DNA of 64,000 nucleotides, taken from positions 1 through 64,000 of the forward strand of contig JADWQD010000026.1 of the NCBI GenBank assembly GCA_016110215.1, in the 5' to 3' direction. Under the pieces are notes generated by a model. That model saw only the letters and a list, made by a program, of their open reading frames with translations. It ran no database searches and had not been told where the DNA came from. This document shows, in pieces, positions 43,077-55,695 of this stretch (positions within the stretch are counted from its first letter, which is position 1; every line of letters starts with the position of its first letter). Origin of the DNA: Capronia americana (taxonomy: Eukaryota > Ascomycota > Eurotiomycetes > Chaetothyriales > Herpotrichiellaceae). A program made the position numbers and the translations under genes.

Positions 43077-45846
43077 ATGCCGCCAATGACACAGGACAGC
43101 TTCAATGTGGACATCAATGGCCATGAGTTGGAGGAAGACGACCGCAGCCAGGAACCGCCCCCAAAGAAGCCGAAGCGATTCCAGTGCAAACATTGCCAGA
43201 GACTCTTCGCGCGTCTAGAGCATCTTCAACGGCATGAACGGACGCGTATGATCGTGCACCGGCTGATTCCTCGCGTATGCTGTTCTGACTGATCCCTAGA
43301 TACCCGAGAGAAGCCCTTCGCCTGTAATCAATGTGATAGCAAGTTCACTCGAAGGTATGGTGACAACGTGAGCCGGTGATGACCACTGATACTGACCCAA
43401 GTCGAGTGACCTTCTAGTTCGACACGAGAGACTGAGTCACGACGCTGAGCGATGGTCGAGGAATGGACGGAATTCCCAAGGCAATGGTACCGCCGCCGCC
43501 ATCTCGTCGGCAGCTCGGGTGCGACAGGACAGCAACGGGAACCATGGGCTAGATCTTCCTGACGCTCCTGATCTGAGTTCGACCGACTTCAGTACTTCAC
43601 AGAACCTCGTCCCCGGCTACATGCCTGCGAACCCTAACACGACCACGGGCAGCACGCCCAACGGCCATGATCTGTCCTTCGCGACGTTGCTCATGGCCGC
43701 TGAGCATGCTCGGCCTCAGGACCCGCAACCTCATGTTGCGCTCCAGCAACCAACCCACCTCTCGACACCGATATTCCCCGTTCAAGACCAATTTCTGCCC
43801 AACGCCACTCCTCAGGCATCGATGCAAGCGCCAGTGGATCAACTCAACGGGATTGTCGGCTTCGACTTTGAAGACTCTCTGCAAGACCTCGCCAACTTCA
43901 TGGACAACGGCGCGCTGTCGTCATATCACTTCTCATCCATGATCAGCGCCGAGCAACCAATACCATTCTTCTCTCCCGAATCCTTCACTCATGCAGCTGA
44001 TGTGCTTCCAACTACCGAGCCTCGTCCTGCCTCTCGAGCCCATCCCAATCCAGACCACCCTGAAGATGCGGGCTCATTCTCACGGTTTGGCTCGCGCTTG
44101 CCCTCATTACAGCCAGAGGAGAGCCCATCGGCACCAGCGAATGAACAAAGCGGCGGCAGTCGTCTGTTGTCCGACATCACCATCGAGGATCGACAGAATG
44201 TGTCGCTCAAACTGGCCGAATTCGCGCATGTGGTGCCAAGTACTTTCCAGCTACCATCACGGCTGGCGCTATCAAGGTATCTGGCGGGCTACGTCAATGG
44301 CTTTCATGAGCATCTGCCTTTTCTCCACATTCCAACGATATCTATCAACAATAGTTGCATTGAGCTCATCATAGCCATGGCAGCAGTTGGCGCACAGTAT
44401 TGCTTTGAGGGACAGAAGGGCGTTGAACTGTTCCATGTCAGCCAGTGTATAGCCATGCATCGCATCCGCCAAAGAGATGCCAGATTAGCCGCATCCCACC
44501 GGCCCGCGGAGCTGTCACCGCAGTATTCCGGCCACGGCAAAGGCAGCGACATGACGACAGGAGAAACACCACGCAGTGGTTCTCTGTCAGGATGCTTGGG
44601 CCTACCCTCTCAGCCTGATTCGGATCCAGGCTCGGGTATGCAACGAGAAGACTTGATGCAAACAGCTCAAGCATTGCTCTTGCTGATGGCGATGGCGACT
44701 TGGGCCAAACACCGGGAGATTCTACGCGAGGCACTGGCGATTCAGAGCGTTCTGGCGACACTCGTCCGAGATGATGGTTTCAAGAACCAACCATTGCCTG
44801 AGGACATAAGTTGGGCAGACTGGATCCGCCGCGAAACGACAAAACGCACGAAGTTTATCGTCTTCTGCTTCTTCAACTTGCACACGATTGTCTATAACAT
44901 CCCGTCATTGATTCTTGCCTCGGAAGTCGACCTGACGTTGCCTTGTAATGCCTTCGAGTTCAAAGCCCCTACAGCCAGTAAGTGGAAGGAGGTGCGAGCT
45001 CGCTCTGGCCCTGAGGTTGGGTTCCAGACTGCCCTGCACCGACTGTTCTCTCGCACTTCGAATGATGCGACCAGCTACAACTCTTCCCTCGGAAATTACG
45101 TCCTTGTCCACGCACTACTACAGCATATTTTCTTTGTGCGACAGATTTCTCGATATCGGCTTGACCACGACGGCGATTTACGATCTGACGACGTTGCTGC
45201 GATTGAGCAGGCGCTCAGGAACTGGCAGCTTGCCTGGAAACGGAACCCCGAATCATCGCTCGACCCGATGAATCCGAACGGCCCGGTCACCTTCAACTCT
45301 ACGGCTCTCCTGCGACTTGCGTACATCCGCCTCAATGTCGACTTGGGACCCGGCCGAGCCCTTGATACGCGCGACCCTGTCCAAATTGCCAATGCCTTCC
45401 GAGACAGTCCGTCAGTTAAGCGGACACCGAAGCTCGTTCGAGCAGTCCTGCACTCTGCTCATGCACTTAGCATCCCAGTCAAGATTGGTATCCACCTTGT
45501 CGCCCAAACGCAAACATTCATGTGGTCAATTCAACACTCCCTTTGCACTCTAGAGTGTGCGTTTTTGCTAAGCAAATGGCTTGAAGCACTGAGCCTGCCA
45601 GATTCGGGTCCAGCGATCACGAACGACGAGCGCAAAATCGCCACGCTGGTCAAAACAATGCTGGATGAGACCGAGTTCGCCATGCCAGCAGACGTTGCAA
45701 TGGACTCACCTGCTGCGATGAAATACCTGAGTGCAGGTGTTCTAAGGGTATGGGCCCAAGTGTTTCGCGGTGCTCAGACTTGGGCAATCGTTGACGTTAT
45801 TGGGACAAGTCTGAATATTTACGCCGACATGCTCGAGGCTGGCTGA
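43077..45846 (+). CDS. C2H2 zinc-finger plus fungal_trans transcription factor
   Basis: Large regulator of about 870 residues in three exons. Finger 1 is FQCKHCQRLFARLEHLQRHERTH. Intron 1 (donor GTATGA, acceptor CCCTAG) restores the linker HTREKPF. Finger 2 is FACNQCDSKFTRSDLLVRHERLSH after intron 2, whose acceptor ends GTCGAG. Both fingers are C-x2-C...H-x3-4-H. A Ser/Pro-rich linker leads to the fungal-specific regulatory domain, including HEHLPFLHIPTI and an RLDHDGDLR helical part, ending at 45846. This architecture is shared by many fungal pathway regulators and by regulators of carbon use. Its place between lactonase 1 and the HIBADH-like gene makes it the likely local controller. Confidence 0.88.
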
Positions 45847-46593
45847 ACGAAAAGGAACTCAAGCCTGGCGTTGTGTACAGCACGTACAGCCCCCAAGCGG
45901 GAGTCGTCCAACATAGCCAGTTGAGCCCCAGTATTCAGAATCGCGAGTGGAAGACCTGTCGTGGCTCACAGATCCAGATCCGACAACTCGGGCTTCTCTA
46001 CCCTTCTAATCAACCGCACGTCGATCCACGCTGCGTCGGCCTATCAACACGGGTATAGCCTCGACATTCGGACTCTTTGCGCCCCAAGACTTTATTGGCA
46101 AACCCACCCTAGTCAACCATTCCAAGTGACCTGACCTTGGTATTGACAAACATGGGGCCAGTGGGATACGGACCCTCTGGGACAGTGGATTCGTACACTA
46201 GTTCTCCTGGAAGCTGATTCACACGCTCAGTCGCATACCATTTGGGTCGAATTCGGCAGCGGCAGAACACACGTGGACTATCATCATCAGTCGCGTTCTC
46301 AGAGCCACAATGCTCCGTATGAGAAGGAGTGTCAACGCTGTTCAGGCTGCACATGAACATACTGCTGAGCTCATGGCAAAGTCCATTACTATACATAATG
46401 TATACCGAAGTATGGCATATGCTAACGACGACGGTTCCAAAAAGATTCAGTATGGCCACGAGAGTAAAACGGATCGGCTGGGATCCGTTCATCGTTGTGA
46501 GTGCAAAAGGTCCACGGCCCCTGCATTATGTTAATCTCTGCTCAGTACTTCATAGTCACCTATTCTTTCGAGAGAAAAATCGGCACCTCCGGC
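45847..46593. other. Intergenic, convergent 3' ends
   Basis: About 750 bases between the C2H2 regulator and the HIBADH-like gene. A 127-residue minus-strand frame at 46109-46492 has no recognisable motif and was not called. Confidence 0.45.
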
Positions 46594-47669
46594 TCATTCC
46601 TTCTTGCCATTGACCGCCTTTTCCACGTCCTGATCATTCAACCACTTATAAACAACCCGAGCATCTTTCCCCTTGTACCTCTCATCACTCATTGCCTCGT
46701 CGAACGCTGCGAGCGTCGGTTTATCTAATATTGTCCGCGCACCGACCATTTTCGCAAGGGAATTGCCCATTTCCAACACGTGCTTGCACAATTCAATGCG
46801 AAATCCCCCCTCGTACCCTCGGCTTGCAGGTGCATTGGCGTGGATTCCGGGAACAGGGTTCGATTGGGAGGTTACCCAACACTGTCCCCCGGATACGTTG
46901 ATCACATCGGTCAATAACTTCAAATCCAGACCCATCTTGGCACCGATATTCAGCGCCTCAGAGGCCGCTAGACTTGTGATGGCTGAAAGATAATTGTTGA
47001 TCACTTTGAACGCCGTGCCAGCGCCAACGTCGCCGCAATGGAATATACTGTCTTTCTTGCCCATGTGTTGCAAATACTCCTTCGCGTGCTCGAACGGTTC
47101 TTTCGACGTGGCGCCAACCATGAATGTCAGCGTCCCAGCCTCGGCGCCCATGGGACCCCCCGAGACAGGAGCATCCACGAAATCCAGCGTTGCCCCATCT
47201 GCGAGTTTGGAAGCCGCGTCTTTCGTTGCCTGCGCGACTTTCAAGATCGTCGCCGTCTCGATCGTCCCGCACTCCATGATCAATTTCTTCTGTGGGTTCC
47301 CATTCTTGCTCGCATCGATGGCGCCCTGGATCACGCCCGTCTTTTCGTCCAGATATACTTTCTCGACCGACGCTGCCGTGGGTAACATGGTAATGACTGT
47401 GTTTGCTCTTTGGACGGCTTCGTAGCCATTCGGGACGACTTCGATCGGGCCGTTCGACGCGTTCTCTTTCTGGAACTTGTCGAGCAGGGTCTGGGAGACA
47501 TCGCAGATCAAGAGGAGCTTGGACGAAGGGAGCTTGGCGCGTAGGTTGACGGCCATGGAGTAGCCCATCACGCCGATGCCTAGTCACACGGGGTTAGAAG
47601 GACGCGAGAATCGCTCGTGAAACGAGGCGCACCTATGAAGGCCACCGTTGAGTCTGGTGAATGCGACAT
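46594..47669 (-). CDS. 3-hydroxyisobutyrate dehydrogenase-like beta-hydroxyacid dehydrogenase
   Basis: NAD(P)-dependent oxidation of a beta-hydroxy acid or the reverse reaction. Exon 1 starts at ATG 47669 (MSHSPDSTVAFI). A GTGCGC donor and a GACTAG acceptor join it to GIGVMGYSMAVNL, the GxGxMGxxM cofactor motif. Family signatures follow: DAPVSGGPMGAEAGTLTFMVG (substrate site) and AFKVINNYLSA with the catalytic Lys. The protein is about 340 residues. The family includes 3-hydroxyisobutyrate dehydrogenase of valine breakdown and tartronate semialdehyde reductase. Here it may handle the hydroxy acid released by the nearby lactonases, which is inference. Confidence 0.92.
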
Positions 47670-50425
47670 CTTGTCAACGACGGGGCGAGATTTCTGTTAC
47701 GGAGGATGATTCTGATGTAAGGCTCGAGAATAGAGTACAATCAGTGCTACGGGCTCAACTTCTCAATTGTAATGTTCAAGAGTGTGGTCAGCCTCGTGGT
47801 CCAGACGTTGCTTGCAGTACGAGTCTAGGACGCGAGATGTTCACTTGCTCCCAGGCACCTCGACCCAACAACATATGCTCTCCACCTCGGAGTTGAAGCC
47901 GAAGAAACTCCAAATGGATGGATCACCACGTTCACTCACGGCAATGCGGCATGGGGAGTGGCCATGTGGACGAAGCAGTACACCCATGTTTTTCGGTGCG
48001 AGGCATAACTGAAGATGTGGTGCAGGGAAGTTTCCCCGCAAGCGACGAGAGAGTTGGCCAAGTTGGAGAAAGGGAAGCATTGGAGAAAGTGAGGAACTGG
48101 GATGGAAATTGGAGGCAGCCGAGGCTAACCACAAAGACAAAAGGGCGGGGTTGGAGTGTCTCCCCAATTGCGTGCTGCGGGTGGGCTCTTCAGTCGCAAG
48201 GCTGGACTTCAGCCTCGTGGCTTCTAGAAGGTGGAAAGGTTCGACCGAAATGTCCAGAGTTATCCATAGTGACAATTCACAATTTCCCTACGTTAATATT
48301 CAAATAGGGTTATCAAGCCTAAGAGAAGTGCGGCAACCCGCATGTATCAGTCACACTGCACATCTATGTTCAAAGTGTCCATGTCCAACCGTACGGCAGG
48401 CCCATCGGCAAGCGAAAAGCAAATGTGTAGATCTAGAAAATCGGTTTGTCAGATTCGTGGTAAAAGGTGGTCACTCCGTCCAGCTTGTCCATGTGTCTCA
48501 ATCATTATGGTTGCTCCTTCTCACTCAGCGTTGATTCGCGCTGAAGCCGGGAACAGGTAGCCGGAAATGTCCCTGAGGGCCCTGGCCTTCATCCGTGCTT
48601 CTGGTGCGATAATACCAGTACCCAAGCTTCACCCATGGTTGTTCGGTAGTAGGTCACTCGTGAACTTGCTCAATCTTTGGTTCCAGGATTTCCAGATCCG
48701 GTTGAAGACTTTCTACATGTACTCTGCTGACACGTCTCGGGTGCTTCTGGCATAATATAGTCATGAAGGCTAAGAGAAGGGCTCTCCTTGGATTACCGGA
48801 TTATCTGCAATAAACTCGTTTTGACGTAAAGACATCCCTGTACCGAGTATCTGTGTGCCTGCTGAACTGGGGATCCAGCATAGCACGGTATTAACAGTTC
48901 TACGCCTCGCAAGGCAAGATCCCGAAATAATGATAGACAGTAGCTGAAAGGTGCCATCTGCAGAAATTGATAGACTTCTCTGACTATTTCCGCAGGGGTC
49001 GATGGTACGAACGAAGGTGAGGCAAAATGGTCGCTGAAAGTCGAAGGCTTGGTCGATGGTAGCATAAACACCGAGAGCTATTAAAGTGCCGATCCAGCTA
49101 TTCGTGTCCAAGGCACAAAATACCCACTCTCGAGTTCCTCGCCGCGGCTGGGCCACGTTTAACTAGCGCGGTATTGCCCATCGTCGGTGTCAAGTTGATT
49201 GCAAGCACTTAAGCATATAAACCACACGGTTTCGCCCTTTAAGCGCGACATGTGGTTTTCCAGGTGTCCTGGATGAGTTCGCTGAGACCGATCTCTGTGA
49301 CAAGTTCAACTATGCCTGATCCCTGCCCTTGAGATGTTGCACAATGGGCGATTTGCCAACCGCTCCATGACATGTCCGTAACCTCCTTGGTCGATCTGCA
49401 AAGCAGGAAGCATACATAGATGGATACGGAGTACTACATCCAGAGAGAAGGCGAAGATTTCGAAGGGTGCCATGCTCCACCGTATGGGATTTCCTTTGTA
49501 ACAGAAGCCACAACTCGTTGTCCTTTACAATGTTCTACCCTTCAGCGACTCATTTAAGGGGCGCAATATATCACTGCTCGAATTACGCGTGCTCCAAAAT
49601 CTCTTGCATCACTCCGTGCCCAAGAACACCCAAATGAAGGAGGCACAGACGCAACGAACCAGCCCTCGCTCATTCTCTGTGAATGTCCCATGAATCGTTT
49701 CTCCGACCCCTGTACAACCAACTATCGACTCGGTATGCCTTGTTGGAGACGCCGAATGTAAATAATGTTGGCAGAAGCTCCCTTCATGCTACCATAGCCA
49801 GTACCACAGCTATGGCCGCATATCTCGGAAGTGTAGTAGCGAGAACGGTTCTAATTTCGCAGGATTGACAAGGTTATGTCGAACCGTCAGATATTGGCCT
49901 TGCCAGACGATGGAATTAAAGGGCCGATACGAATCACGTCTGGTCATCGGAAGTGGGAGAAGGAAGAGGAAGGAAGTGCTTGTCGTGACACGGCTCTACC
50001 ATATTTACCACTCAGCATCGAACAAATGACATCAAGAGCCCGAGTCGCGTCAAATCTAACCACGGGCGAAGCAGAGAATATGGTTTGTTGCAAGGCGTTC
50101 AAGCATGCCTCATCGCTATCATTCCTTGCTTTTGGGGAGTTTTATACGAAGTAAGGACGGTGAAAGCGTGTTTCGCTGACTTTCATGACTCGACGGCATG
50201 GAATGGGGCATGACGAATTGGAGAAAACTCAGGTCCAAATCCAAGCACGATCAGACAATCGTTTTGAGTCTTTCTGATATGCTAATTCGCTCATTCGGTT
50301 TGGTCGGACAATGTTACGCACATTTGGTTGTCGATTTGAACCGTTAGGTTACGAACTCAACAAGACAGTGAGTTGGATACATTCCCCCACGAATATACGC
50401 CCATATCCACGGCATGCCGTGTCTC
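47670..50425. other. Gene-poor 2.76-kb stretch between HIBADH-like and lactonase 2
   Basis: No gene could be supported. Short open frames on both strands (for example minus 48770-49156, plus 49876-50154) have no known motifs. Possible contents are regulatory DNA, a noncoding RNA or a decayed mobile element. No terminal repeats or transposase pieces were recognised. Confidence 0.5.
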
Positions 50426-51385
50426 TCACAGGGTGCCTGGAAAGAATCTGTTTAGATTCTTCTCCCTCCAGCCCTTATCATGAGCAACAATGACCTCCAC
50501 CTCGACTGGCTCGCTTCCGTCCCCTTGGATGACTGGACAGGGTTTCTTCAACAGTGGGCCAATCTTTGACAGCGTCTGCCGGGCTTGCTCTGTGTCCACG
50601 TGTACGGACCTCAGTCCGCCATGCCCGTCGTCGTACAGGGCGATGCCTTTCTCTCCGGTCAGAATCCTCGGGTCGTGGCAGCAGTCGCCGCCCAGGTACA
50701 CCCACTTCGTGTGGCTCAGACGGGCGAGCAAGTTGACGTGACCGAACAAATGGCCGGGGCTGTCCACGACGTATACGCTGCCGTCGCCGAAGAAGTCCAC
50801 AGTATTTGGGAATCCCGCGAATGGTTTCCATGCGTGGTGCGTCTGGGATTTGGCTGCGGTGCTGCTGTCTCCCGACGTGGGTGGCAGCTCCCTCGTACGG
50901 TCTTTAGGCAAAAGGTCTGGGTTGAAGATGTCCTTGGGATAGTGGGGAGGTGCGCCGTTTGCGAGGAGATGCAGCGTCCCGGACCCAACCACAAACTCCG
51001 AGTTGGAAAAGTCGTCCGGTGTGCCCTCATGATCCCAGTGAACGTGAGAGAGTATCACGATGTCAATGTCCTTGACAGGATCCAGCCCTCCCGTTCGTAG
51101 ACTGTCGGCACAATCTGGGTGGAGGATAGTCGGCTGGCGATTTGCAATATGGGCTTGTTGGGCTGGAGGATACTTCGATAGGTCGCGCTTCAACCCCAGG
51201 TCGAAGACCAGCTTCGTGACTTTGCCCTCCCCAGACGGATGCTGAATCAGGAATGATAATGAAGGTACTGTTGCTCGCTTCTCCGGGTCTGCGTCGGTAA
51301 TGAACAAACTTTCAGGCAAGGTGAGCTGTCCTGCCTCCAGAGCGGACACGGTCACGTAGACTTCATCGGTACCTGAGGAGCCCAT
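50426..51385 (-). CDS. Metallo-beta-lactamase-fold lactonase-like enzyme (copy 2)
   Basis: Single-exon 319-residue enzyme. The start at 51385 (MGSSGTDEVYVTVSAL) was preferred over an upstream ATG at 51541 because copy 1 aligns from this region. Metal ligands: SHVHWDHEG, His in VDSPGHLFGHVNLL, Asp in YLGGDCCHD and His in VIVAHDKGW. The intron that splits the HxHxDH motif in copy 1 is absent here. Closely related to the 41.2-42.2 kb protein, but the middle loop differs (KDRTRELPPTSGDSSTAA), so substrates may differ. Confidence 0.92.
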   Translation of the reverse strand: MGSSGTDEVYVTVSALEAGQLTLPESLFITDADPEKRATVPSLSFLIQHPSGEGKVTKLVFDLGLKRDLSKYPPAQQAHIANRQPTILHPDCADSLRTGGLDPVKDIDIVILSHVHWDHEGTPDDFSNSEFVVGSGTLHLLANGAPPHYPKDIFNPDLLPKDRTRELPPTSGDSSTAAKSQTHHAWKPFAGFPNTVDFFGDGSVYVVDSPGHLFGHVNLLARLSHTKWVYLGGDCCHDPRILTGEKGIALYDDGHGGLRSVHVDTEQARQTLSKIGPLLKKPCPVIQGDGSEPVEVEVIVAHDKGWREKNLNRFFPGTL

Positions 51386-51623
51386 CGTTGCAAGCTGCGG
51401 CAAGCACTGGAAATCAAGGTCTGATAGGCTATCCGCTCTCAAAAATTGGCTATGAATTGGGACTATGTAGATGAGATATTGTTGACTTCCCCACCATGGA
51501 GGCGACGTGCTCTTGGGGAACCGGTCCGATGGACGGAGCACTCCAACTGTGGAAGGGATCTGGACATCGTGCTGTACTCGCTACCTCCAATATTACAGAT
51601 GCCCGTCCACTAGGATAATCAGG

Positions 51624-52342
51624 TCAATCAACCAAAATAACATCGGCGAGCCGCAATATCACGTTGGGCCACAGGTTCCCGTCACCACCAACACTCCAAT
51701 CCTCCATGGTTTCCAGGTCGAGTGTACGCCTGAAGCAAATCCTTGAATCGTCCTCTGTGGCTGTCGAGATCGCGCTGTCTACACTGCGCCTGCTGAATGT
51801 GGAAGAGGCCGACCCATAAGATGAGTCCGAGGCGAGGCTGATTGTGTCCCAAACCGGGGTCTCCAGAAGATGACTGTCCTCATTGGTGCCGCACCAGCAT
51901 ATTGAAGCCGGCGGACTCCCTCCGCTCAAGGTGCTCTCACTCTCGGCTTCGTAAATGGGTTCGGCCGGTTCTTGGAGGAGCTCCCAAGACAGCAGGCGTT
52001 GCAATGGGACGGTGCCTTCGTCGTCGGCAACGCCATCCGCCCACTCGTCAGGCTCTTCGTCGTGGTCGACATTGTACCAGTCATCGGTGGACGTCGCCGA
52101 GCCGTCATCTGACCAATATTCTGTGTCGCAATGACACATGAAAACGGTCCAGTGAATGTCATACAGATGGAAATTATCCCAGCTGTATGTTGAGACGGTT
52201 TCCTGGCCATGTGATGATCTTTAGAGTCCTCACGTTGCTCGCTGATATGCTTCCCGCAGTGCCAGCACAGTTGTTCCTCTTGCCACAGTGAGTTCCCGGT
52301 GATAAAGAGTGATCTGGTCGGCTTGGGTTGGATGTACTTCAT
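51624..52342 (-). CDS. Acidic protein of unknown function
   Basis: The main exon gives an acidic, Ser/Asp-rich protein (CDTEYWSDDGSATSTDDWYNVDHD... SLASDSSYGSASSTFSRRSVDSA) ending at 51624. The frame is open further upstream (SWDNFHLYDIHWTVF). A likely first exon starts at 52342 (MKYIQPKPTRSLFITGNSLW). A junction with donor GTGCTG and acceptor TAAAG keeps frame but is weak, so the splice site is unsettled. No known domain was seen. Confidence 0.5.
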
Positions 52343-52923
52343 GATGTGACAGATGACTTTTCGTACAGAGGTTAGTGCCTTGGTTGTGAGGAGAGCGAGA
52401 TTGAAGAGGTGACCGACCGAGGCCGCGTATAAGTTGGGATTTCAATCGATGTTAAGGACAATATGAGTTGATGTACATAGCCTTCCAGGATACGGCGAGC
52501 GGAACATCAAAGCGACGGCGAGACTGTGCTAAGGTCTTAAACAGATGGCCTCCGAAATACAACAGAGGTGATACCAAGCCCAAAAGCGATGTATGATCTC
52601 GCTATGGAGTGACAGGATGTCTAAGATGAAAGCAAGGGGAAGAGCAGAGTCACGGAGGGAGACGCTTGCCATTAACATCGCCGTTGCCGTAACTCAGTCG
52701 ATTCTTGACATCAGGTACGTTTACCCGCAGGGCAGGTGCTGTGCTAGCAGCCAAATGGTTCGATCATCTTTGATATGGATGGGATGCAGCCGACCAGTTG
52801 GATACTGGTTGCTGATCGCGTGTCAATTGGTGTAATTGTTCGATTCACACCGCACAACCATCTATACAAATAGGAGGCGGCTCGCGCCGGGTGATTTCCT
52901 GGGCTCCGTCATGCCACCTGCGT
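52343..52923. other. Intergenic, promoter of the acidic protein and hookA 3' flank
   Basis: About 580 bases. Short ORFs here show no motif. No gene is supported. Confidence 0.5.
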
Positions 52924-54993
52924 TCATGAAGCTCTTCCAACCACCACAGCGTCCATCCTTCGCCTCTGCCGCCCCAGAAATCCCCGAGGCTCACCAAAGT
53001 TACCATTTCCTCTAATCCGCCCCGACGTAGCAGCGCTCATGCTTGCTAAACGCAGATTCTGGTCGTACCATGCCGATGCCATAAGCTTGAGCTCGCGGTG
53101 CAGAATAGTGTTCTGGTTGGTGAGTCGTTCAATCTCGGACTCTTCTTCTGGGGGCTGCACAGAGGGAGCCGGGGTATCCTTTGGTGGTGGAAGGGGCGGG
53201 ACATCTTCTGTGGTCTGCCGTGGATCTTTTTGATCTTCTTCCATCTTCTTCTGCATATCTCTGATCATCTGGTCTTGCTTCTGTACGTGGTCGAATAGGA
53301 GCTGATTCTTGGTTCGCTGGCGCTCGATAGCGATGATCATCTTTTTCTGAGCCCGAAGGGATGATTCTCGTTCTGTGGCCGTGCCAGCATGGGCTTGAGC
53401 ACGCATTGCAGACATGATCGCCTTAAGCTCGTCTTCCGAGATGATTTCTGCATCGTTGAGACCCGCGATAGGTGAGTCTGTATTGGCGGGCAGACTCAGA
53501 TCGGTATCTCTGGTCGCGGTGGGGACAGCGTCGCCGTTAAGCAGAACAGCAGCAAGCCGGGCTTCCGACTCAGCCAACTCTGCTTCTTCCTTCTCGAAGT
53601 CCTTATCGACTGGTTCAGGAAGCTTTTCCTCCCTAGGAGCGGGAGTGACACCATCTTCATAGTCTCTTAACCTCGACTGAAGCTCTTCCACGGCCTGGTT
53701 CTGTCTGGATAGTTGTTCGGCGGAATCATGGTAGCGTGCTTCCAAGGTGTGATAGTCGAACTCTAGCCTCTTCTTCATCTCATTCAACTCGTACCTTTCT
53801 TGTTCTATGCTGGGCAAGAGTCGCCGATACTCGTCGATCTCTCTCTGCAGATCGCTCGAGCTGGCACGCGCAAAGTCGGACTGCTTCAATTGATTCTGCA
53901 GCTCGGTTACTTTCGCTTTCAGGTTGTTGTTCTCCTTGTCTAGGTCCTGGCTGGCTTCCAGCTTCTGTCTGTACTTCTCTGCCGTGTTAGCTTTCCGTGC
54001 CAAACGATCTCGCTCGATTTTCATCTCATCGTAGTCGTCCTGCAGCTTCTGCGCCTTCTCGGCCTTGATCTTGAGGACCTCGTTATTCTTACGCAGCTCC
54101 TCTACCTCCGACTCGGCCTCGAGTACGCGATTCTCCAAGGTTGCTATCAATGTGTCGTGTTTCGAGTCTAGCGGCCTCGTCGATATGTCAGACTTGCCGG
54201 CGAGGACGGCGGCGAGGCGGTCGTTGGATTCCCGCAACTCCTCCTGACCGAGGTCAAAGCGTTCTTGTAGTTTCTCGTACCGCGAATGTGCTTCATCAAG
54301 CAGTTTCCGCAGCTCCCGTTTCTCATGAGCTATCCGCTGGTTGTCGGCGATGACTTTGCCCAGTCGTTCCTCCGACTCAAGAACTGTCTCCATCTCCGTC
54401 GAACGACGCGGTGAGGCTGGAAGTTCAACATCGAGATCATCGACCAGGCCATTCTCGGCCCCGGCTTCGTCGGTGGCTCCCACATCTTCACCAGCCTCTT
54501 GCACTGTCTGCATCAACACCTCCTGAGTGGACTCGGCCAGCTCCTGCATTTGCTTCAAGTATTCGATGCGATCGGCGCAATTGATGGCAGCTACGACAAG
54601 GAGCTTGAGGAGGGCAGCGGTGTCGCTGAGGGAGGAGGATTGCGCAATGGCCTTGAGGTCGGGGCGACCACCGGGAAGGGGAAGTCGCTGGCTGCATTCT
54701 TCGACGAGAAAGATGGACAGGGCATCGTAGATATGCTTGAGGTTGGTCCATTTGTTGATCCATTGATCTGTGTCCGGGTCTTCTGGGAGCCTCCCAGGAA
54801 AGCTGAAGCGGTCAATCTGTTCTGGTCGCCATCAGTAACCGCATCGCGACCAAGGGAGGCATTCAAGCGCACGTAGGGCCTTCCATATTAGGTCGCCGTT
54901 GGTAAAGTCGTCTACGGTATAAACAGCATCTGCGACAGCAAGACTGTTGAACCAGTCGATGAGTCCGGCAGCAATGGCTTCGTCGGTCGCCAT
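52924..54993 (-). CDS. hookA: Hook-family dynein adaptor (HookA-like)
   Basis: Links early endosomes to dynein on microtubules. Exon 1 starts at 54993 (MATDEAIAAGLIDWFNSLAVADAVYTVDDFTNGDLIWKAL) and exon 2 resumes at QQIDRFSFPGRLPEDPD. The Hook domain (about residues 1-150) ends near LLVVAAINCADRIEYLKQMQEL. A long heptad coiled coil follows (about residues 190-520: LEAS, LQNQLKQS, RLEFDYHTLEARYHD, EELQSRLRDYED). The C-terminal ~100 residues include a Pro-rich linker and a conserved ASAWYDQNLRLAS helix, the cargo-binding end. Total about 690 residues, close to Aspergillus HookA. Confidence 0.9.
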
Positions 54994-55695
54994 GGGAGGG
55001 GAATATGTTTAACTTGATGGCATTTCATAATTGCACAGGAATCGTGGAGTGTTCGGCCTCAAACCGCATCGCACGGCCCCATGGTTTCGGTTTCAAGGAG
55101 AGTAAAGACGCGACTCGAACGGGGATCCTTTACGGCGCGGGACTGTCTCGTGGTCGGCCGCGCTAGTATGACGTCGATGCCGCTCAAGACTGATCCTCCC
55201 CAAGTCAATGGGAGGAGCGCGCATGTTGATACTATATTCTGGAGTCGATGAACCCAGGATCTATCTATTCCCGTCCGTTGATTATGTTTCATCACGAAGT
55301 GTCGCCGAGTCAATAATTCTAGTTGTAAGTCTGGCCTTCTGGGTCGAGCAGGAGTCTCTTCAAGGACCCTAAGCGCTCGACATCAATGCACCGAGCAGAG
55401 TAGTCGGAGCATCAGACCATGAGAGCGAGGGAACGACAACTAGCGAGTCTGGACACAAGTGGCCATTGACAATGATACCGCGACGCTCTTGAGACGAAAG
55501 GAGCCATCCACGACGTTTGCATACATGGTATCGTCCTTTGATAGGTGTCTGTCTGCTATCACCAGCACCCAAACTCCAGCAATGCAGTCATAACAATGAG
55601 CATACTTCATATCCCGTTCATTCTCATGCAGTTTGGGAACAACAAAATCCCATTTTTCTATCATTCAGAACCTCCAGTGGCAACAAATTCTCCTC
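54994..55695. other. Intergenic, hookA promoter and I9-inhibitor 3' flank
   Basis: About 700 bases. No gene was recognised. Confidence 0.5.

Noticed and set aside
46109..46492. 127-residue minus-strand frame
   Set aside because: No start context, motif or splice partner. Probably chance between convergent genes.
48770..49156. 128-residue minus-strand frame in the gene-poor gap
   Set aside because: No recognisable domain and no supporting exons.
55080..55140. GTTCGA-containing piece resembling a tRNA T-arm
   Set aside because: The stem bases do not pair, so a tRNA is not supported.
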